The notes under the pieces: generated by a model | Told to the model about the DNA's origin: nothing | Database searches by the model: none | Seen by the model: the letters and a program-made list of their open reading frames with translations, nothing else | Assembly: GCA_963682025.1 (NCBI GenBank) | Contig: OY821518.1 | Span: forward strand, 35,407,059 to 35,471,058 | DNA from: Cordilura impudica | Lineage: Eukaryota > Arthropoda > Insecta > Diptera > Scathophagidae | Direction of reading: 5' to 3' | DNA length: 64,000 bases | Translations under genes and position numbers: made by a program | Shown: one piece after another, positions 44,337-55,899 of the stretch | Position numbering within the stretch: position 1 is the first letter of the stretch | Layout: each line of letters begins with the position of its first letter

Positions 44337-45200
44337 AAATAAATAAGAAAATTATAGTCAGTCTAGATCATAACCAATACCATGATTTTAGAGACCCTAT
44401 CTCTTCAGTCCAACTAATTGGATATAGAAAATAAACATACACCAAATTTGAGTTCCATTGTTATTATTTTTTTTTTTTTTTTTGCCTTCGGATATGAAAA
44501 AGTTCATATCGGATGCTATATTCTTATGGGGGCTATGACTGAGCATTATGCTTATTTTTGGAGTACTGATTAATAGATGTAATAAACACACATAAATCAA
44601 AATTGACCGAGATCTAAATGAAGATTTGGATCTTACTCTATTTTATTCGATCTCATAGGGGTCCTTCGTATAGGCACTACGTCTGTATACACACAGAAAA
44701 CAGATTCATTGTGGCTACCGAATTTATTACCAACCGAATTGCGATAATGCTAATAACCGATTTTCAGGTTCACGAGGATTACAATTCTATTGGCTTAACA
44801 GTAAATATTTTATCATAATAGAAAATTTGTAGGCGATATTAAATTTCTGTTGATGCAATCGAATATACAGTTGTTCCACTTTAGAACAATTCGGTTGGCA
44901 AATATTTTTTCTGTGTGTATGAACCGATTTTCACCAATTTCAACAGCCTTCATCCAGTGGCCGATAGAAGCTTATATACATAGTAAATTTAATTAACACA
45001 TATAAATATTTGCGACCTGCTATGTGATTACAAAGTAACATAGACACACAGATGGACAGACGGACGGACATCGATACATCGACTCAGAAATTGATTCTGA
45101 GACGATCGGTTTAATAAAAGATATGTCAAATATTTTTGGTAGTAACAAACATCAGCACAAAGTCATTGTACCCCGATCACATAGTGGTATAGGGTATAAA
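44337..45200 (+). repeat. Repeat family A, copy 9, with a small element inserted
   Basis: A diverged copy from AAATAAGAAAATTATAGTCA to GTGGTATAGGGTATAAAAAT. Its second unit is shortened. The third unit is interrupted right after the GTCTG point by a 230-bp insertion and resumes with GAACCGATTTTCACCAATTT. Confidence 0.8.
44689..44918. mobile_element. 230-bp MITE-like insertion with ACACACAGAAAA ends
   Basis: ACACACAGAAAA (44689-44700) is matched exactly in inverse by TTTTCTGTGTGT (44907-44918). A second inverted word, CCAACCGAATTG, lies further in on both sides. The interruption of A copy 9 proves it is an insertion. The flanking TAT on both sides may be the target duplication. No coding capacity. 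Confidence 0.75.
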
Positions 45201-45204
45201 AATG

Positions 45205-45800
45205 GTGTTTTGTATGTTTGTTTGTACATTTGTACTCAACAGGAACTATCGTCTTGAAATTTTTACAGTAGGTAACTGCCTGTCCGAAAGGAAAAAGGCT
45301 ATATTTTATTTTGGGTTTTTCAAGTAGGCGCGGCACCTCCCAAATAAAGTTAATTTTTAACATCTAATTTCAACATATAATATTTGGAGTACTACGGTAC
45401 CAAGAATTCTGAAACCAATGGGCGTTGCTCACACCAAATAAAGTAAATATTTAATGTCATATATCTAGAGTACTGTAATAGATAAACTAAATTTATAATC
45501 ACATATACCTGGAGTACTGTTATAGTGAAACTCTTGAAACGTTGTCTGAGTCGATAAGTTATTAATGTAGGTAGTGTAGTCCCCACACAAAGTGAATATT
45601 ATATGTCATATCTTGAGTATTGCAACAGTGATAGCCTTGGGATTTTGTTCGAGTTCATGAGATATAAATGTGAGCAGATGCCCAAAAGATGCCCAAACTA
45701 TAGAAAAAAAATATGAAGTACTATGAAAATGACAGTCTTGAAACTTTTGACAAGTACATTACTTACCACTGTGAGTAGTCGTGGAAATTTGGGCGAAATC
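45205..45800 (-). repeat. Repeat family B copy
   Basis: It holds GGCGCGGCACCTCCCAAATA, several GGAGTACT words and TGTGAGTAGTCGTGGAAATT near 45770, matching 29805-29825. It then runs into the second AAATCGCC array. Confidence 0.6.
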
Positions 45801-46525
45801 CCGAATAACAACAATCAACAAAATCAAAAATAGCGAATAACAAAAATCACAAAAAACAAAAATCGCCAAATAGAAAAATTGCCTGAACCGAAAATCGCGA
45901 GTAACAAAAATCGCTAAAAAAAAAAATCGCCAAAATCAAAATTCGCCAGAACCGAAAACCGCGAATATAAATACCGGATAAAAACAAAAAGCAAAAAAAA
46001 AAAAAAAAAAACAAAAACTGCCAATTGTCAAAAATCGCAGAAAACAAAACTCGCTAATGCCAAAAATCACCAAAATAAAAATTCAACAAAATCAACAATC
46101 GGAATTAACAAAAATCGGCTAAATTGAAAATCCTGAAAACAAAAGTTGCCAAAACCGATAACCGCCAAAACCGAAAATCCGAAGAATATACGCGAATACC
46201 AAAAATCGAACAAACCGAAAATCACGAATAACAAAAATCGCCAAAATCAAAAATCTCAAAAAAACCGCCAAATCAAAAATCTAAAAAAAAAATCGCCAAA
46301 TCAAAAATCTCCGAAATCAAAAATCGCCAAAATCAAAAATCGCGAATAAAAATCGCCAAAACCGAAAATCGCGAATAAAAAAAATCGCCAAATCAAAAAT
46401 CTCAAAAAAAAAATCGCCAAATCAAAAATCTCCAAAATCAAAAATCGCAAATAAAAATCCCCAAAACGGAAAATCGCGAATAACAAAAACGCAAAAATCA
46501 AAAATGACAAACTCAAAAATCCCAA
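45801..46525 (+). repeat. Degenerate AAATCGCC satellite, second array
   Basis: About 725 bp of the same type of units as 29831-30345. A ~75-bp block (AAAAATCGCCAAATCAAAAA and on) is repeated at about 46263-46340 and 46380-46455, showing local duplication. Confidence 0.75.
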
Positions 46526-46969
46526 TTTTTATCAAGGTTTCTCAGTAAATTGTGAACAAAATCTAAAGTTGTGCATCGATTACAATAAAATAAGGCTCAT
46601 ATCATTCGAAATATTTAAAAAAAAAATGCTTTAAGACAAAACCTGTGATCTATGTCTCATTTTTTTTAAAGAAATTTTTAAAGAACAGAAAAAAATTTTT
46701 TTTGAAAAAAAAATTTATTAATTTTTTTTTTTCAAAACTTCCATGATATCTTTGAAACTGCTGGGCAAATTTAAAACCAATGTAAGCACGGCTTAAAGGT
46801 AATGTTGAAATACCTTAATTTTGGATTTAACGGTATATCGCGAAAAGTCGAGCTGGTAGAGAAGAACCAAGTGCAGATTTGGATTCAGAGTCCCAAATAA
46901 CTTTAAAAACAACTTTCAATTCTTAATCAACAAAATCCCTCGTGTAATTAATGCACTTGTTAAAAGTTT
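46526..46969. other. No feature recognised
   Basis: This is AT-rich sequence with A and T homopolymers near 46680-46735. No gene or family landmark is visible. Confidence 0.4.
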
Positions 46970-47525
46970 CAAGACTGCCGTTTCCTTACTACTTCATATT
47001 TTGTTGTATAGGAGGTGCCACGGCCTTTAATCTCATCGCACCCAATTTTTATCGGACTACTCACATTACTACCTGATGGAGTCGTGCAAAGTATGAAGGC
47101 TTTCCCTTTTATGGTACACTAGGTATATGATATTATATATTAACGTTATATGGGCGGTGCCACGCCCACTGCTCCGATCACGCTCATTTTTTATTCGACT
47201 AATCACATGAATAAGTTATGGGCTTACGCAATGTCCCTATTACATTACTCCAGATATGTGACATTTTATACCTTTTGTATAGATCCGATACTGCCCATTT
47301 TTTTCCGCCTACTCACATTAGTAATAGATGACCTCAGAAAAAATTGCAAAACTGTCTCTATCATTGAACTCGAGATATATAATATTGAATTATTACTTTG
47401 TATGGGAGGTGCCATGCCCACTAAAAAGGTCCTTAAGGTCCATTTCAAATACTGGAACCTAAATTTTTAAAATCAGATGAGAAGTTACGGAGATTACCTC
47501 CTACAAACAAACAACAAATACGCCT
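46970..47525 (+). repeat. Repeat family B copy, several units
   Basis: Unit starts are AGGAGGTGCCACGGCC (about 47010), GGGCGGTGCCACGCCC (about 47152) and GGGAGGTGCCATGCCC (about 47403), with CTACTCACATTA-type words in between. It ends with ACAAACAAACAAC. The 106-codon frame inside is not a gene. Confidence 0.65.
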
Positions 47526-47914
47526 ATTTATTGTATTAGTATAGACTAAAAAATAATGAAAGAAACAACTAAACATGTATATTAAACTAAAACAAAAAAA
47601 CAAGGAAAAAAAATTACCGTTACTTGAAAGCTGCTGTAAAGATTTTTGTTCTTCTTTTTTTCAACATGGTTTATTGAGTACTTTCAAGCCAACCTTTGTT
47701 TTTTGTTATCAAAAAAAAAAAAAAAAAAAAGATCGCACAAAAAACGTGTGAAAAACTAAAAAAAATTTCACAAAAAAAAACGCAAAAAAATTTGCTTAAA
47801 TCGCCATATCTTAGAGATGTACTTAGGGTGATGTATACTATAATCTCCATTTTGTGGAGTATTTTTGCAGTAGTTCTTGAATTAAGACCAGTAGTGAAGG
47901 GTCGTTTTCAAAAA

Positions 47915-48115
47915 AAAAAATTTTTTTTATTCATATTTGTGACTTGAAGTCTGATTAGTAAGTTTACTTGGACATAGAGACGGACAGAGAGATGGAAGGA
48001 CAAACAGGTGGACAGACAGATGGAAATACATCGCTTAGTATAATAAAAGTTTGGGCTATGTCAAATATTTTTTGCACATCAACACAAACTCGTTAAATCC
48101 TGACCACATATGGCA
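47915..48115 (+). repeat. Decayed 3' fragment of repeat family A
   Basis: ATTCATATTTGTGACTTG, AGTCTGATTAGTAAG, AGACGGACAGAGAGATGG, ATCGCTTAGTATAATAAAAG and ATGTCAAATATTTTT follow the family A 3' order, with many changes. Confidence 0.55.
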
Positions 48116-48192
48116 ACACTATCGGTCAGTGTGATGCTACAAGGTAACTGGTAACTACACAATCACTTTCTGATAGCACTCTTACTTATTGC

Positions 48193-49717
48193 AGCAAACC
48201 GGCCGAAGATGCTTCGCGGATTTCCAAATTTATCACCATCAAAAAGTACACCTTCAAGAGAGAGTTCAAAGCAACCACTATCGTCTGAGAAAATGTCGAA
48301 TGTAAAGGCATTGTCTGTTTTTGTAGAAGCTAATCGTTCTCAACACCAATAAAATATTGCTAGACAGTCTGCACCTGATAAGTTTTCCTCCTACAAAAAT
48401 ATTCAAAATGAAAAAAAAAAAATTGTTACCCTGCGCTAACGAGCTTCAAAATAAGCGAGACCGTCATTGAAGTAAGTTTACAAGATCATCTTAATCACAC
48501 TGCGGAGCGTCTAATAGATACAACTTAAAGAAAATTTTATTGCCTCGTTGGGCAACAATAAATCGAATATCTTATTATATACAAAATGGGGCTTTGATGG
48601 AAGCTCTGTTCATAGTTCATATAAACAAGCGTTACATGGTTCAGATGTGAGCGATTCATCAGTATTTTTAACCAGATGGAAGAAAAGGCGATTTGGCAAA
48701 ATACTCGGCCGTCTTCCACTAGATTTTTTAAAATCTTTAAAAATTGCATTCATAAAGGAAACAGCAACTGTGTTAGTTAGTGAAAAAATAGAGTAGAAGA
48801 AGAAATAGAATTTGAAATATTCAACTGTCACAATCGGTGAGAAAGTTATAAAAATGTATCACAATTTAATTTTGTCAATGATTGATGGAAAGGTTGTTAA
48901 TGATATAACTGGAACCACATCAACACAAAAGTGTTACTTATGTGGCGCCACTAGTAAGAAGTTCAATAATATATATGACATGATTAAAAGACAGCTGATT
49001 GCGGAATATTTAAGATTCAGGATTTCTATTCTTCAAGGTTGGATTAGATTCTTTGAATGCATTTTGCATATTGAATATAAAATACCTTTAAAAACGTGGC
49101 AGGTTAGAAGTGATTTTGAAAAACAATTTAGCGAGACTATGGAATTAATTTTTGACAATCTTAAGCCTGATTTTGGAAATACGAATGATAGGAATACAGG
49201 AAGACGTTTTTTTTCAAAATACTGACATATCAGCCGAAATAACAAAAACGAATTTGAGTTTAATAAAAAAAATGTACGTTTTGCTTATGGCAGTGTCCAG
49301 TGGCAACGAAATCCAAACTGAAATCTTTAAAATATTTTCATAAAACACAGCCAGACTTTTTATTGAAAAATATCCATGGTACAATATGCCACCTATTTTG
49401 CACCAGTTTTTAATACAAGGGGCCGAAATTATTAATAATTCTCCTTTACCTATTGGGCTATTATCGGAAGAAGCGCAAGAAGCTCGGAATAAAAATTTTA
49501 CGAAATAAAGAGGGTTTCATTCAAGAAATAGCAGTCGCGAAAAGTCCATTAAAGATAGTTTTAATTTGTTCTTGATAAGCCCTGACCCAATTACTTTAAG
49601 CAAGCGAAAGTTGCCTCCAAAGAAGGTTCAAAGTTTGCCAGAGCAGTCAATCGATTTAATTATACCTCCTGTTCCAAACAAAACCAATTTTTGTGATAAT
49701 GTTGATGATGATGATAT

Positions 49718-49763
<46 letters not shown>

Positions 49764-49817
49764 GATGATGTTGATGATGATGATGATCATAAAAAAAATA
49801 ATTACTATTATTTATAA
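48193..49817 (+). pseudogene. Transib (RAG1-related) transposase, degenerate
   Basis: Transib transposases are the family from which the RAG1 recombinase core is thought to derive. Segments in order: ALSVFVEANRSQHQYNIARQ and APDKFSSYKNIQ (about 48310-48410); KWGFDGSSVHSSYKQ, with a catalytic-type Asp, and SDSSVFLT (48590-48670); KETATVLVSEKI (48760); LSMIDGKVVND, with the second Asp, and CYLCGATSKKFNN (48870-48970); IRFFECILHIEYKI (49045); GNTNDRNTGRRFF (49180), whose counterpart in RAG1 is GNFARKL; PIGLLSEEAQEARNKNF, with the catalytic Glu (49460); and ISPDPITLSKRKLPPKK, then a poly-Asp tail encoded by GAT repeats. At least four frame breaks or stops are present. I did not find its terminal repeats. 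Confidence 0.85.
49698..49790 (+). repeat. GAT trinucleotide repeat
   Basis: About 28 near-perfect GAT/GAC-type units at the 3' end of the Transib gene, read as a poly-Asp tail in that frame. Confidence 0.85.
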
Positions 49818-50074
49818 CCAATTCCAATTCAATTCATTTTTTTATTTACATAGCATGAGAAAATATTTACAAGATAAAATATAGTTTCAAAAAGAGTTCA
49901 GGCAATACATAGCCCTTTTCTACTTAAATATTTTTACAAATAATAAAATTGTTGCACTATATACATAGCTAAAATTGATAAATAATTTTAGGCAAAAAGT
50001 AACAAAAACCTAATAAAGCAAAAAAAAAAAAAATTTTTTTTTTTGTTAAAATAAAACTTAAGGCTAAGTTGAGA

Positions 50075-50990
50075 CCGCCAAATGGTTGATGTGGATATAT
50101 TCAGACATTTGGCATCTGAGATCAAAATGATTTTTGAGTTTTAAGATTCTGTCTTTAACCATAGCAATACCGCCAATAGAATGCAATCGTCGTGTAGAAT
50201 ATTACCATGGTAGGTTGTATTTATATCATTTTTAGCAATTTATTCTGATTTAATTGAAGTTTTTGAATATGACAATTTGCCACATCACGCCACACTGGGG
50301 CTCCATAATACAGTATGGCTATAAAAATAGCTTTAAAAGTGATGATTTTATTACCTTGGCTTAGGGTGGACTTTCTGTTTATAAACGAGTACAATAGTCT
50401 TGATACGTTATTTAACTTGTCAATTACGTAGGAGGTATCGCAACTGAAGTTGATTTTTGTATCCAGAACTATACCGAGATATTTAACTTTATTTTCACAT
50501 TGAATATATGTATTGTTAATGCAAGGATTTCTTTGTGGGAGGAAGCAGGGCTTTCGCTTACTGGTAAAATAGATAGCTTGTGTTTTTTGTGAGTTTATGA
50601 GAATTTTTTATTTATTAAAATATTCTTCTAAATGGAGTAATGCATTTTAAAGATTGGTGATAATATCCTCAGATAAAGTTCCATGGCTAAAAACAGTGTC
50701 GCCCGCAAAGATTGATGATGAGCAATCGACCAAATAAGGGACAAGCAAGATCCCTGAGGGCAGCCTGCAGAAACTGAAATATTTGATGAAAAATTAGTGC
50801 CTATAAATACTTTATATTTTCTGTTTTTTAAGAAGCTTTGGATTAATCCTGTTAATTCCGGTGGAAAATTAAAGTTTATCATTTTAAAAATTAATCCATC
50901 GTGCCATACTGAGTCAAAGGCTGATTCTATATCAAGTAGTACCATGCCTATTGACTTTCCAGCACTGAAGTTATAACCAAAATTTCCTAA
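50075..50990 (-). pseudogene. Jockey-type LINE reverse transcriptase fragment
   Basis: On the minus strand: NFSAGKSIGMVLLDIESAFD, SVWHDGLIFKM, a fingers-palm part ending SAGCPQGS (50985-50740), then out of frame KVKYLGIVLDTKINF-like sequence, LLYSFINRKSTLSQGNK, ILYYGAPVWRDVA and QKLQLNQNKLLKMI (about 50470-50215). The YADD region is mutated beyond recognition and several frameshifts are present. It is a different LINE from the one at 40 kb. It is cut at 50990 by the Helitron. The 44 bp after the Helitron (53301-53344) can be read on in frame as about 13 codons, which supports insertion into this LINE. Confidence 0.75.
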
Positions 50991-51013
50991 TCTATATATA
51001 TAAAATTCATTTT

Positions 51014-51990
51014 CTGTTTGTTTGTTTGTTTGTTTATTTGTTTGTTTGTTTGTTTGACCGCTATACAAATTTTTATTTTTCAACGGATTTTCCTGAAATT
51101 TTGTACACACGATCTCTATACCACAGGAAAGATCGCCACATACTTTTTGCCGGCCACGCCTACTTTTACGCCCACTTTTTATGTAAAATTCATTTTCTGT
51201 TTTATTCATATTTGTTCACTATACAAATTTTTATTCGTTAAAAGATTTCTGTGAAATTCGGTACATACGATCCCTGTACTCCAGGCCAGGTCACCGTGTG
51301 ATTCCTGCGTCCACACCTACTTTTACGCCCACTTTTTGTATACAATTCGTTTTCTGTTTTTTAGTATATTTGTTTGATATACAAATTTTTATTTTTCAAC
51401 GGAATTCTCTGAAATTTGGTACACACGATCTCTCTGCTCCAGGGAAGGTCGATATATTCTTCGTACCGGTCACGCCTACTATGACGCCCACTTTTTGTAT
51501 ACAATTCACATTCTGTTTTTTGGTACATTTGTTCGCTACACAATTTTTTTTTAACGGATTTCTCTGAAATTTGCTACACACGATCTCTGTACTCCAGAGA
51601 GGTCGCCATATGATTCTTGCCGGCCACGCCTACTTCTACGCCCACTTTTTATACTAAATTAAACAAGGGATGTCTAAAATTTGGTCACACGATCTCTATA
51701 CTACAGGGAAGGTCATCATATGCTTCTTACAGGCCATGCCTACTTATTTTTTTCGTATTTTTTCCTTTATATGTTTCTTTATTTGATTGCTATACAAAAT
51801 TTTATTTTTCAATGGCTTTCTCCGAAATTTAGTACATATTCCAGGGTAGGTCGCCATATGATTTTTACCGACCACGCCTACTTTTACGCGCAATTTTCTT
51901 ATAAAATTCATATTTGTTATGTGGTATATTTCTTCCCTAAGCAAATTTGTACTTTTCAACGGATTTCTCTGAAATTTGGTTTACACGGAA
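51014..51990 (+). repeat. Tandem array of ~160-bp units in the Helitron
   Basis: The word ACGCCCAC recurs at 51168, 51325, 51484 and 51648 (spacings 157, 159 and 164), and a mutated one at 51886. Each unit carries TTTTTCAACGGATTT-like, GAAATTTGGTACACACGATC-like and CTCCAGGGAAGGTCG-like words. A GTTT microsatellite opens the array (51017-51056). The frames across the array are artefacts. Confidence 0.8.
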
Positions 51991-52009
51991 ATAACTACAC
52001 GGTGAACAA

Positions 52010-53230
52010 ATTCCCCAAACTTAAAAAAAAGGTGCCCAAAAGAAATGAACAAATTCCCCATTTTTTTTTAATCGAAATAAAAAATGAACTTACTCCCCAA
52101 ATTCATTCTTAAATTTTTAAATATTTTTATTTAACGAATTTTGTTAAATAATTATTTTAGTGAACATTTGCATACTGCTCTCAATATATGTCCTACAATA
52201 GATGCATTTAAAATGAGTATTCTTTTCAATAGCATCATTTCGTTACGCGGAAGCTACGCACACGGGGAACACAGCTTAGCTAGAATATCGGAATGATCTG
52301 AAACATATATATTTTGACAATTAAAATAAGTTGGCAACAGCTACGCGGCAGCACAGGTGTGACTGCCAAACGCGCGGAAGCGGCGCACGGCACGCGAACG
52401 CGGACGCGACGGAAGCGGACGCGACGGAAGCGGACGCGACGGAAGCGGACGCGACGCGCTCTCGGAAAACAGCTCAGCTAAAATATCGCAATGCTCTAAA
52501 AAATATGTTTTAGGAATTAAAATAAGTTAACGAGAACCAAGCGGCAGCACGGGTAGTAGCTGCGAGGAAGTGGCGCGAGGCGGGCGGACGCGACGGATGC
52601 GAACGCGACGCGCTCGCGGAACACAGCTCAGCTAAATTATCGCAATGATCTGAAAAATATATTTTGGCGATTAAAATAAGTTGACAACAACTGCGCGGCA
52701 GCACGGGTGTGGCTGCCAAACACGCGGAAGCGGACGCGACTCGCTCCCGGAACACAGCTTAGTAAAATGTTGTATGATAAATTTTATCTACGCATGTGAA
52801 ATAATTACCTGTTGATCAAAATAGGCCATACATATACTATAAGCAGTTGCTTATAGAAACCTTGCGACACAATATTAAACGTCGCATTAGTCTTTCATTT
52901 CTGAAACTTGAAATTGACGTCTCTGCTCAATGATCATCACTTATTAAATGAAGTAATTCAATTTTTAAAATTTTTGATTCCTTTAATTTGCGAACCACTA
53001 CGTTATATTTGATGTTTATAAATAAACTGAAAAAAAAAAACTTAAAGCGGTTTCGCAGCTTATTTTTGAAGCATTTTTGCTGCAGCGTCTTATAAAAAAC
53101 TTGTAAATTAAAAAATCAAAAAATTTTTAATTGAAATAAAAAATGAATTTACTGCCCATACAAATTTTTAGGGAGAAAGTTCATTTTAGTGGGGAATTTC
53201 TTAATTGGGGACTAAGTACTCAGCACCTGG
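52010..53230. mobile_element. Possible second insertion inside the Helitron
   Basis: After the last array unit the sequence changes. AAATTCCCC words with AATGAACTTACTCCCCAAAT at about 52018-52100 have counterparts in inverse and direct form at about 53145-53210 (AATGAATTTACTGCCCATAC, TGGGGAATTTCTTAATTGGG). The paired edges suggest an element of ~1.2 kb around the GC-rich minisatellite. Exact ends are not clear. Confidence 0.4.
52250..52775 (+). repeat. GC-rich minisatellite (CGGACGCGACGG words)
   Basis: A word GAA(C/A)ACAGCT occurs at 52267, 52465, 52619 and 52750, marking three units of about 198, 154 and 131 bp. Each has an AT-rich half (AATATCGGAATGATCTGAAA-like) and a GC-rich half (GCGGCAGCACGGGTGTGGCT-like). 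The first unit holds three copies of a 15-bp subunit GCGGACGCGACGGAA (52411-52456). Base composition contrasts sharply with the rest of the window. Confidence 0.8.
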
Positions 53231-53344
53231 TAAGCATAGTGAACCATTTTTCAAGTCAAAGGCATTTTTATCCCGGGCAAGACCGGGTAAAAACAGCTAG
53301 TTTGTAATAAAATTGCACTGAAATATACTTAAAAATAGTTTGTT

Positions 53345-53725
53345 TTATCAAATCTATAATATTAATAGGCTAGGTGATTTCTTGTGAATGATGTTTTGTT
53401 TTACCGTTTTATCCCGATTTTGACCCAATGTATATTATATCAAAGGCCTTTTAGCCGTTTTGCAGATTTAGAGATTTTTAAATTTTTTCCTTTATTTTGA
53501 GTAAATTGCATTTAGAGTTGCTACTAACACATACAAAAAATTATACAACGCTATGTGTGCGTTTATTAAATTTGTTAATGTGTTTGTAATTAAAATGAGT
53601 TTGTTATTTTGTGTTGATTTGTGAATTGGCTATAATTGATTAGCATACTTTATTTAATGAAAAAATAAAATTTCCTAGAATTTGCACTCGAATTTTGAGG
53701 GCTGGAATCTGCTAGTTTTTATATT
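53345..53725 (-). repeat. Repeat family C copy
   Basis: It is an inverse copy, collinear with 6868-7245, from CTATAATATTAATAGGCTAG (family 3' end) to GGAATCTGCTAG (family 5' end). Confidence 0.75.
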
Positions 53726-54870
53726 ATTAGCCAATTGATCCTCAAAAACAAGGTATTTGAACCCACTGTGCGGCCATATATTTTTTCTAATTTTACATTG
53801 TGAAGCGGAAGCAAGAAAGTTCCCTTTCTTCTCTTGCAAAAGCTTAACATCAAGTTGAATAGTACAAAACTTTAAAATAATAATTTGCATAAATTAAAAT
53901 AAATATTGAGACACAATTTCACTTGACAACTTACTGCTGCTGCTAATGTATCTGTAGCTCATAAAAGGCGTTTGATTTACGCCTTCAAAATAACCATTGA
54001 ATGATCAGTGACCACCGCCAACACAACAATTCAATTCCAAGTATTTTTTAATGTCCTTAGAACTGCCCCAAGTTTTCGCTAAATTTAATCTTAATCTAAT
54101 CATCCCTACCTATTTTCAAACATTATATAAAATAAGTAACCGTTTAATGGGCCGTTTATATTGTTAGTGTGGTTTGAATGAATGAAATGAGAGTTTTTCG
54201 TATTGATTTAATACCATCATTAACAATAAAAATTTGGTAAAACTTTTCCTTTTTGAACAAATATTTATATACAAAAAAAAAAAAAATTGAAAAAAAAAAT
54301 ACTTAATGTATGGCTTTTAGTGGCTACCAATGCTGAATCATCAAATAGATATAAAAAGCTTTAAATGAAATATGCTACGAGTATAAATAAACAAGTAAAT
54401 ATCCTTAGTTTCGGAATACGTTCACACTTTTACAAAGCCGTAGACTCGTATTTTATTCTAAAAAAATATCCACAAATAAAAGTTTTTAAATAAACGACCA
54501 ACAATAACAAAACGTGATTGTAGATTTAATTTTATTTGCTTGTTGGTTTGTTTTTTTTTTTTTTTTGTGTGTTTTCTTGTTCAAACCAAAATGGTTGTGA
54601 GCCTTCATTAGCACTAATCCTTCAAACATACGAAAATAATTCTTAAACCGCAAAGCATTAACATCATTCCTTATTCGAAAAGAAACAAAAAAAAAAATTC
54701 ACAACAAATAAAACAACTTCAATTCTAATGATGTCTCCCTTGAACAATACCAGCAAATATATTTTGGGGTTTTTTCAAGCTTCATTTGTGTATGCACTTA
54801 TTTAGTGTAGTATTGGGTAAGGGAAAAATGTTCTTCTATGTCTGTATTATCATTTTTTTAAGGGAGGATT
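53726..54870. other. No feature recognised
   Basis: This is AT-rich sequence with poly-A and poly-T runs near 54275, 54550 and 54690. No supported gene or repeat family member. Confidence 0.4.
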
Positions 54871-54875
54871 AAAGT

Positions 54876-55078
54876 ATTATTTATTTATTTATTTATTTAT
54901 ATTAATTACAATACAAAGTAAATTTGTATTCTAATTTGGGTCCAGGGATAAGCCGAGTGACAAAGACCATATGGCTGGTGTTTTTGCAGCGACAGAACAA
55001 AGCCTCTGGTGGGAATCGAACGCACGACCCCCGCATGATAGGCGAGCACGCTACCTACTCACCTACCGGGGCGCTTAG
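54876..55078 (-). mobile_element. tRNA-derived SINE, copy 1
   Basis: On the minus strand the tRNA-like head begins GCGCCCCGGTAGGTGAGTAG (A box) and has a B box GCGTTCGATTCC, mutated at one or two places. A body follows (ACAAAGCCTC side, CGGCTTATCCCTGG) and a tail of AAATA units, seen on the plus strand as TTTAT repeats at about 54876-54900. RNA polymerase III would read from these boxes. It is a mobile repeat, not a working tRNA gene. Confidence 0.78.
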
Positions 55079-55899
55079 GATTAATGTAAAATTTAAGGTC
55101 TTGACAGTCTTATAAATAGGAAACTTTATATGAGATTTATATCACTTTAAGATATAGTAAAGAAATAGGGAAAATAAATATCCGTTACAGAGAGTAGGGG
55201 AAAAATCACCCAGTAAAGATAAAAAGCTTATACTGAGTAGTTTCCTTGGGCCTCGGATATATTGTGATGTATACATATGGCATCAACGGCTCAAAAACTT
55301 TTCCAAATTGCAGCTTAATAGCGCCAAATACTCCTTCAGAATTCTCAAAAGTTTGCATTAGTGGTTAATTGTAAAGGGCACTCGTCTTGCTGAAAGCTTC
55401 CCTTCATTTCGAAACACATGCCTGAAATTACTAACTAATGGTCAGACTCACTTTTAATGAGAAATCCAAAATTTAAATGAATCATTTTAAAGCTTTAATG
55501 GCTTTCGAACCCCATGATTATACTGATCATATGAAGCCGCTGCCTCAAGATTTTTGTTCCTCAAAAAATCCAGGTTAAACTGCACCTGCTAAGAATTGAA
55601 TTTCTTAAGACCATTTTTAATTTGGAAAATTATTGACTTGTATTTGGTTCCTTTAGAAATCCGGCATTTATTTGAATGATTTCAAGGTTTTCTATTTCTT
55701 AAGAAATTCACGATTGTAATTCATAATTGTTTCACACTTGAATTTCATTATTCTACAATTTTGATTCCAAAAGCAACTCATATTAGTAAGAACTTTAAAT
55801 TATTTAGAAAGCCATAACAAACTTTTCTTGTTTTAGTTTAAAACCACACAAGATTAAATAAATGATTCTAAGCCTCTAGTTCACTATTTTTTTTAAGCC

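Larger units (their letters stand above)
50991..53300 (+). mobile_element. Helitron-type element, non-autonomous
   Basis: The 5' end is TCTATATATATAAAATTCAT (50991) preceded by A. The 3' end is a hairpin, CCCGG-GCAAGA-CCGGG (53272-53287), then AAAAACAGCTAG ending at 53300 and followed by T. TC at the start, hairpin plus CTAG at the end, insertion between A and T and no target duplication are Helitron hallmarks. TCTATATATA...AGCTAGT ends are familiar in insects. The interior holds a ~160-bp tandem array and another insertion, but no Rep/helicase gene. Confidence 0.82.

Noticed and set aside
48125..48140. CACACTGAC (inverse of GTCAGTGTG) as a Transib terminal repeat
   Set aside because: It resembles the CACA-type start of Transib ends, but I found no matching inverse copy beyond 49817 and no 5-bp duplication.
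49566..49884. Stand-alone acidic or Met-rich small protein
   Set aside because: The first frame is the C-terminus of the Transib gene. The Met-rich frame is the same GAT repeat read out of phase.
52331..52513. Small protein with Ala-Asp-Ala-Thr-Glu repeats
   Set aside because: It is a translation of the GC-rich minisatellite. There is no promoter, no conserved frame across the three units and no known family.
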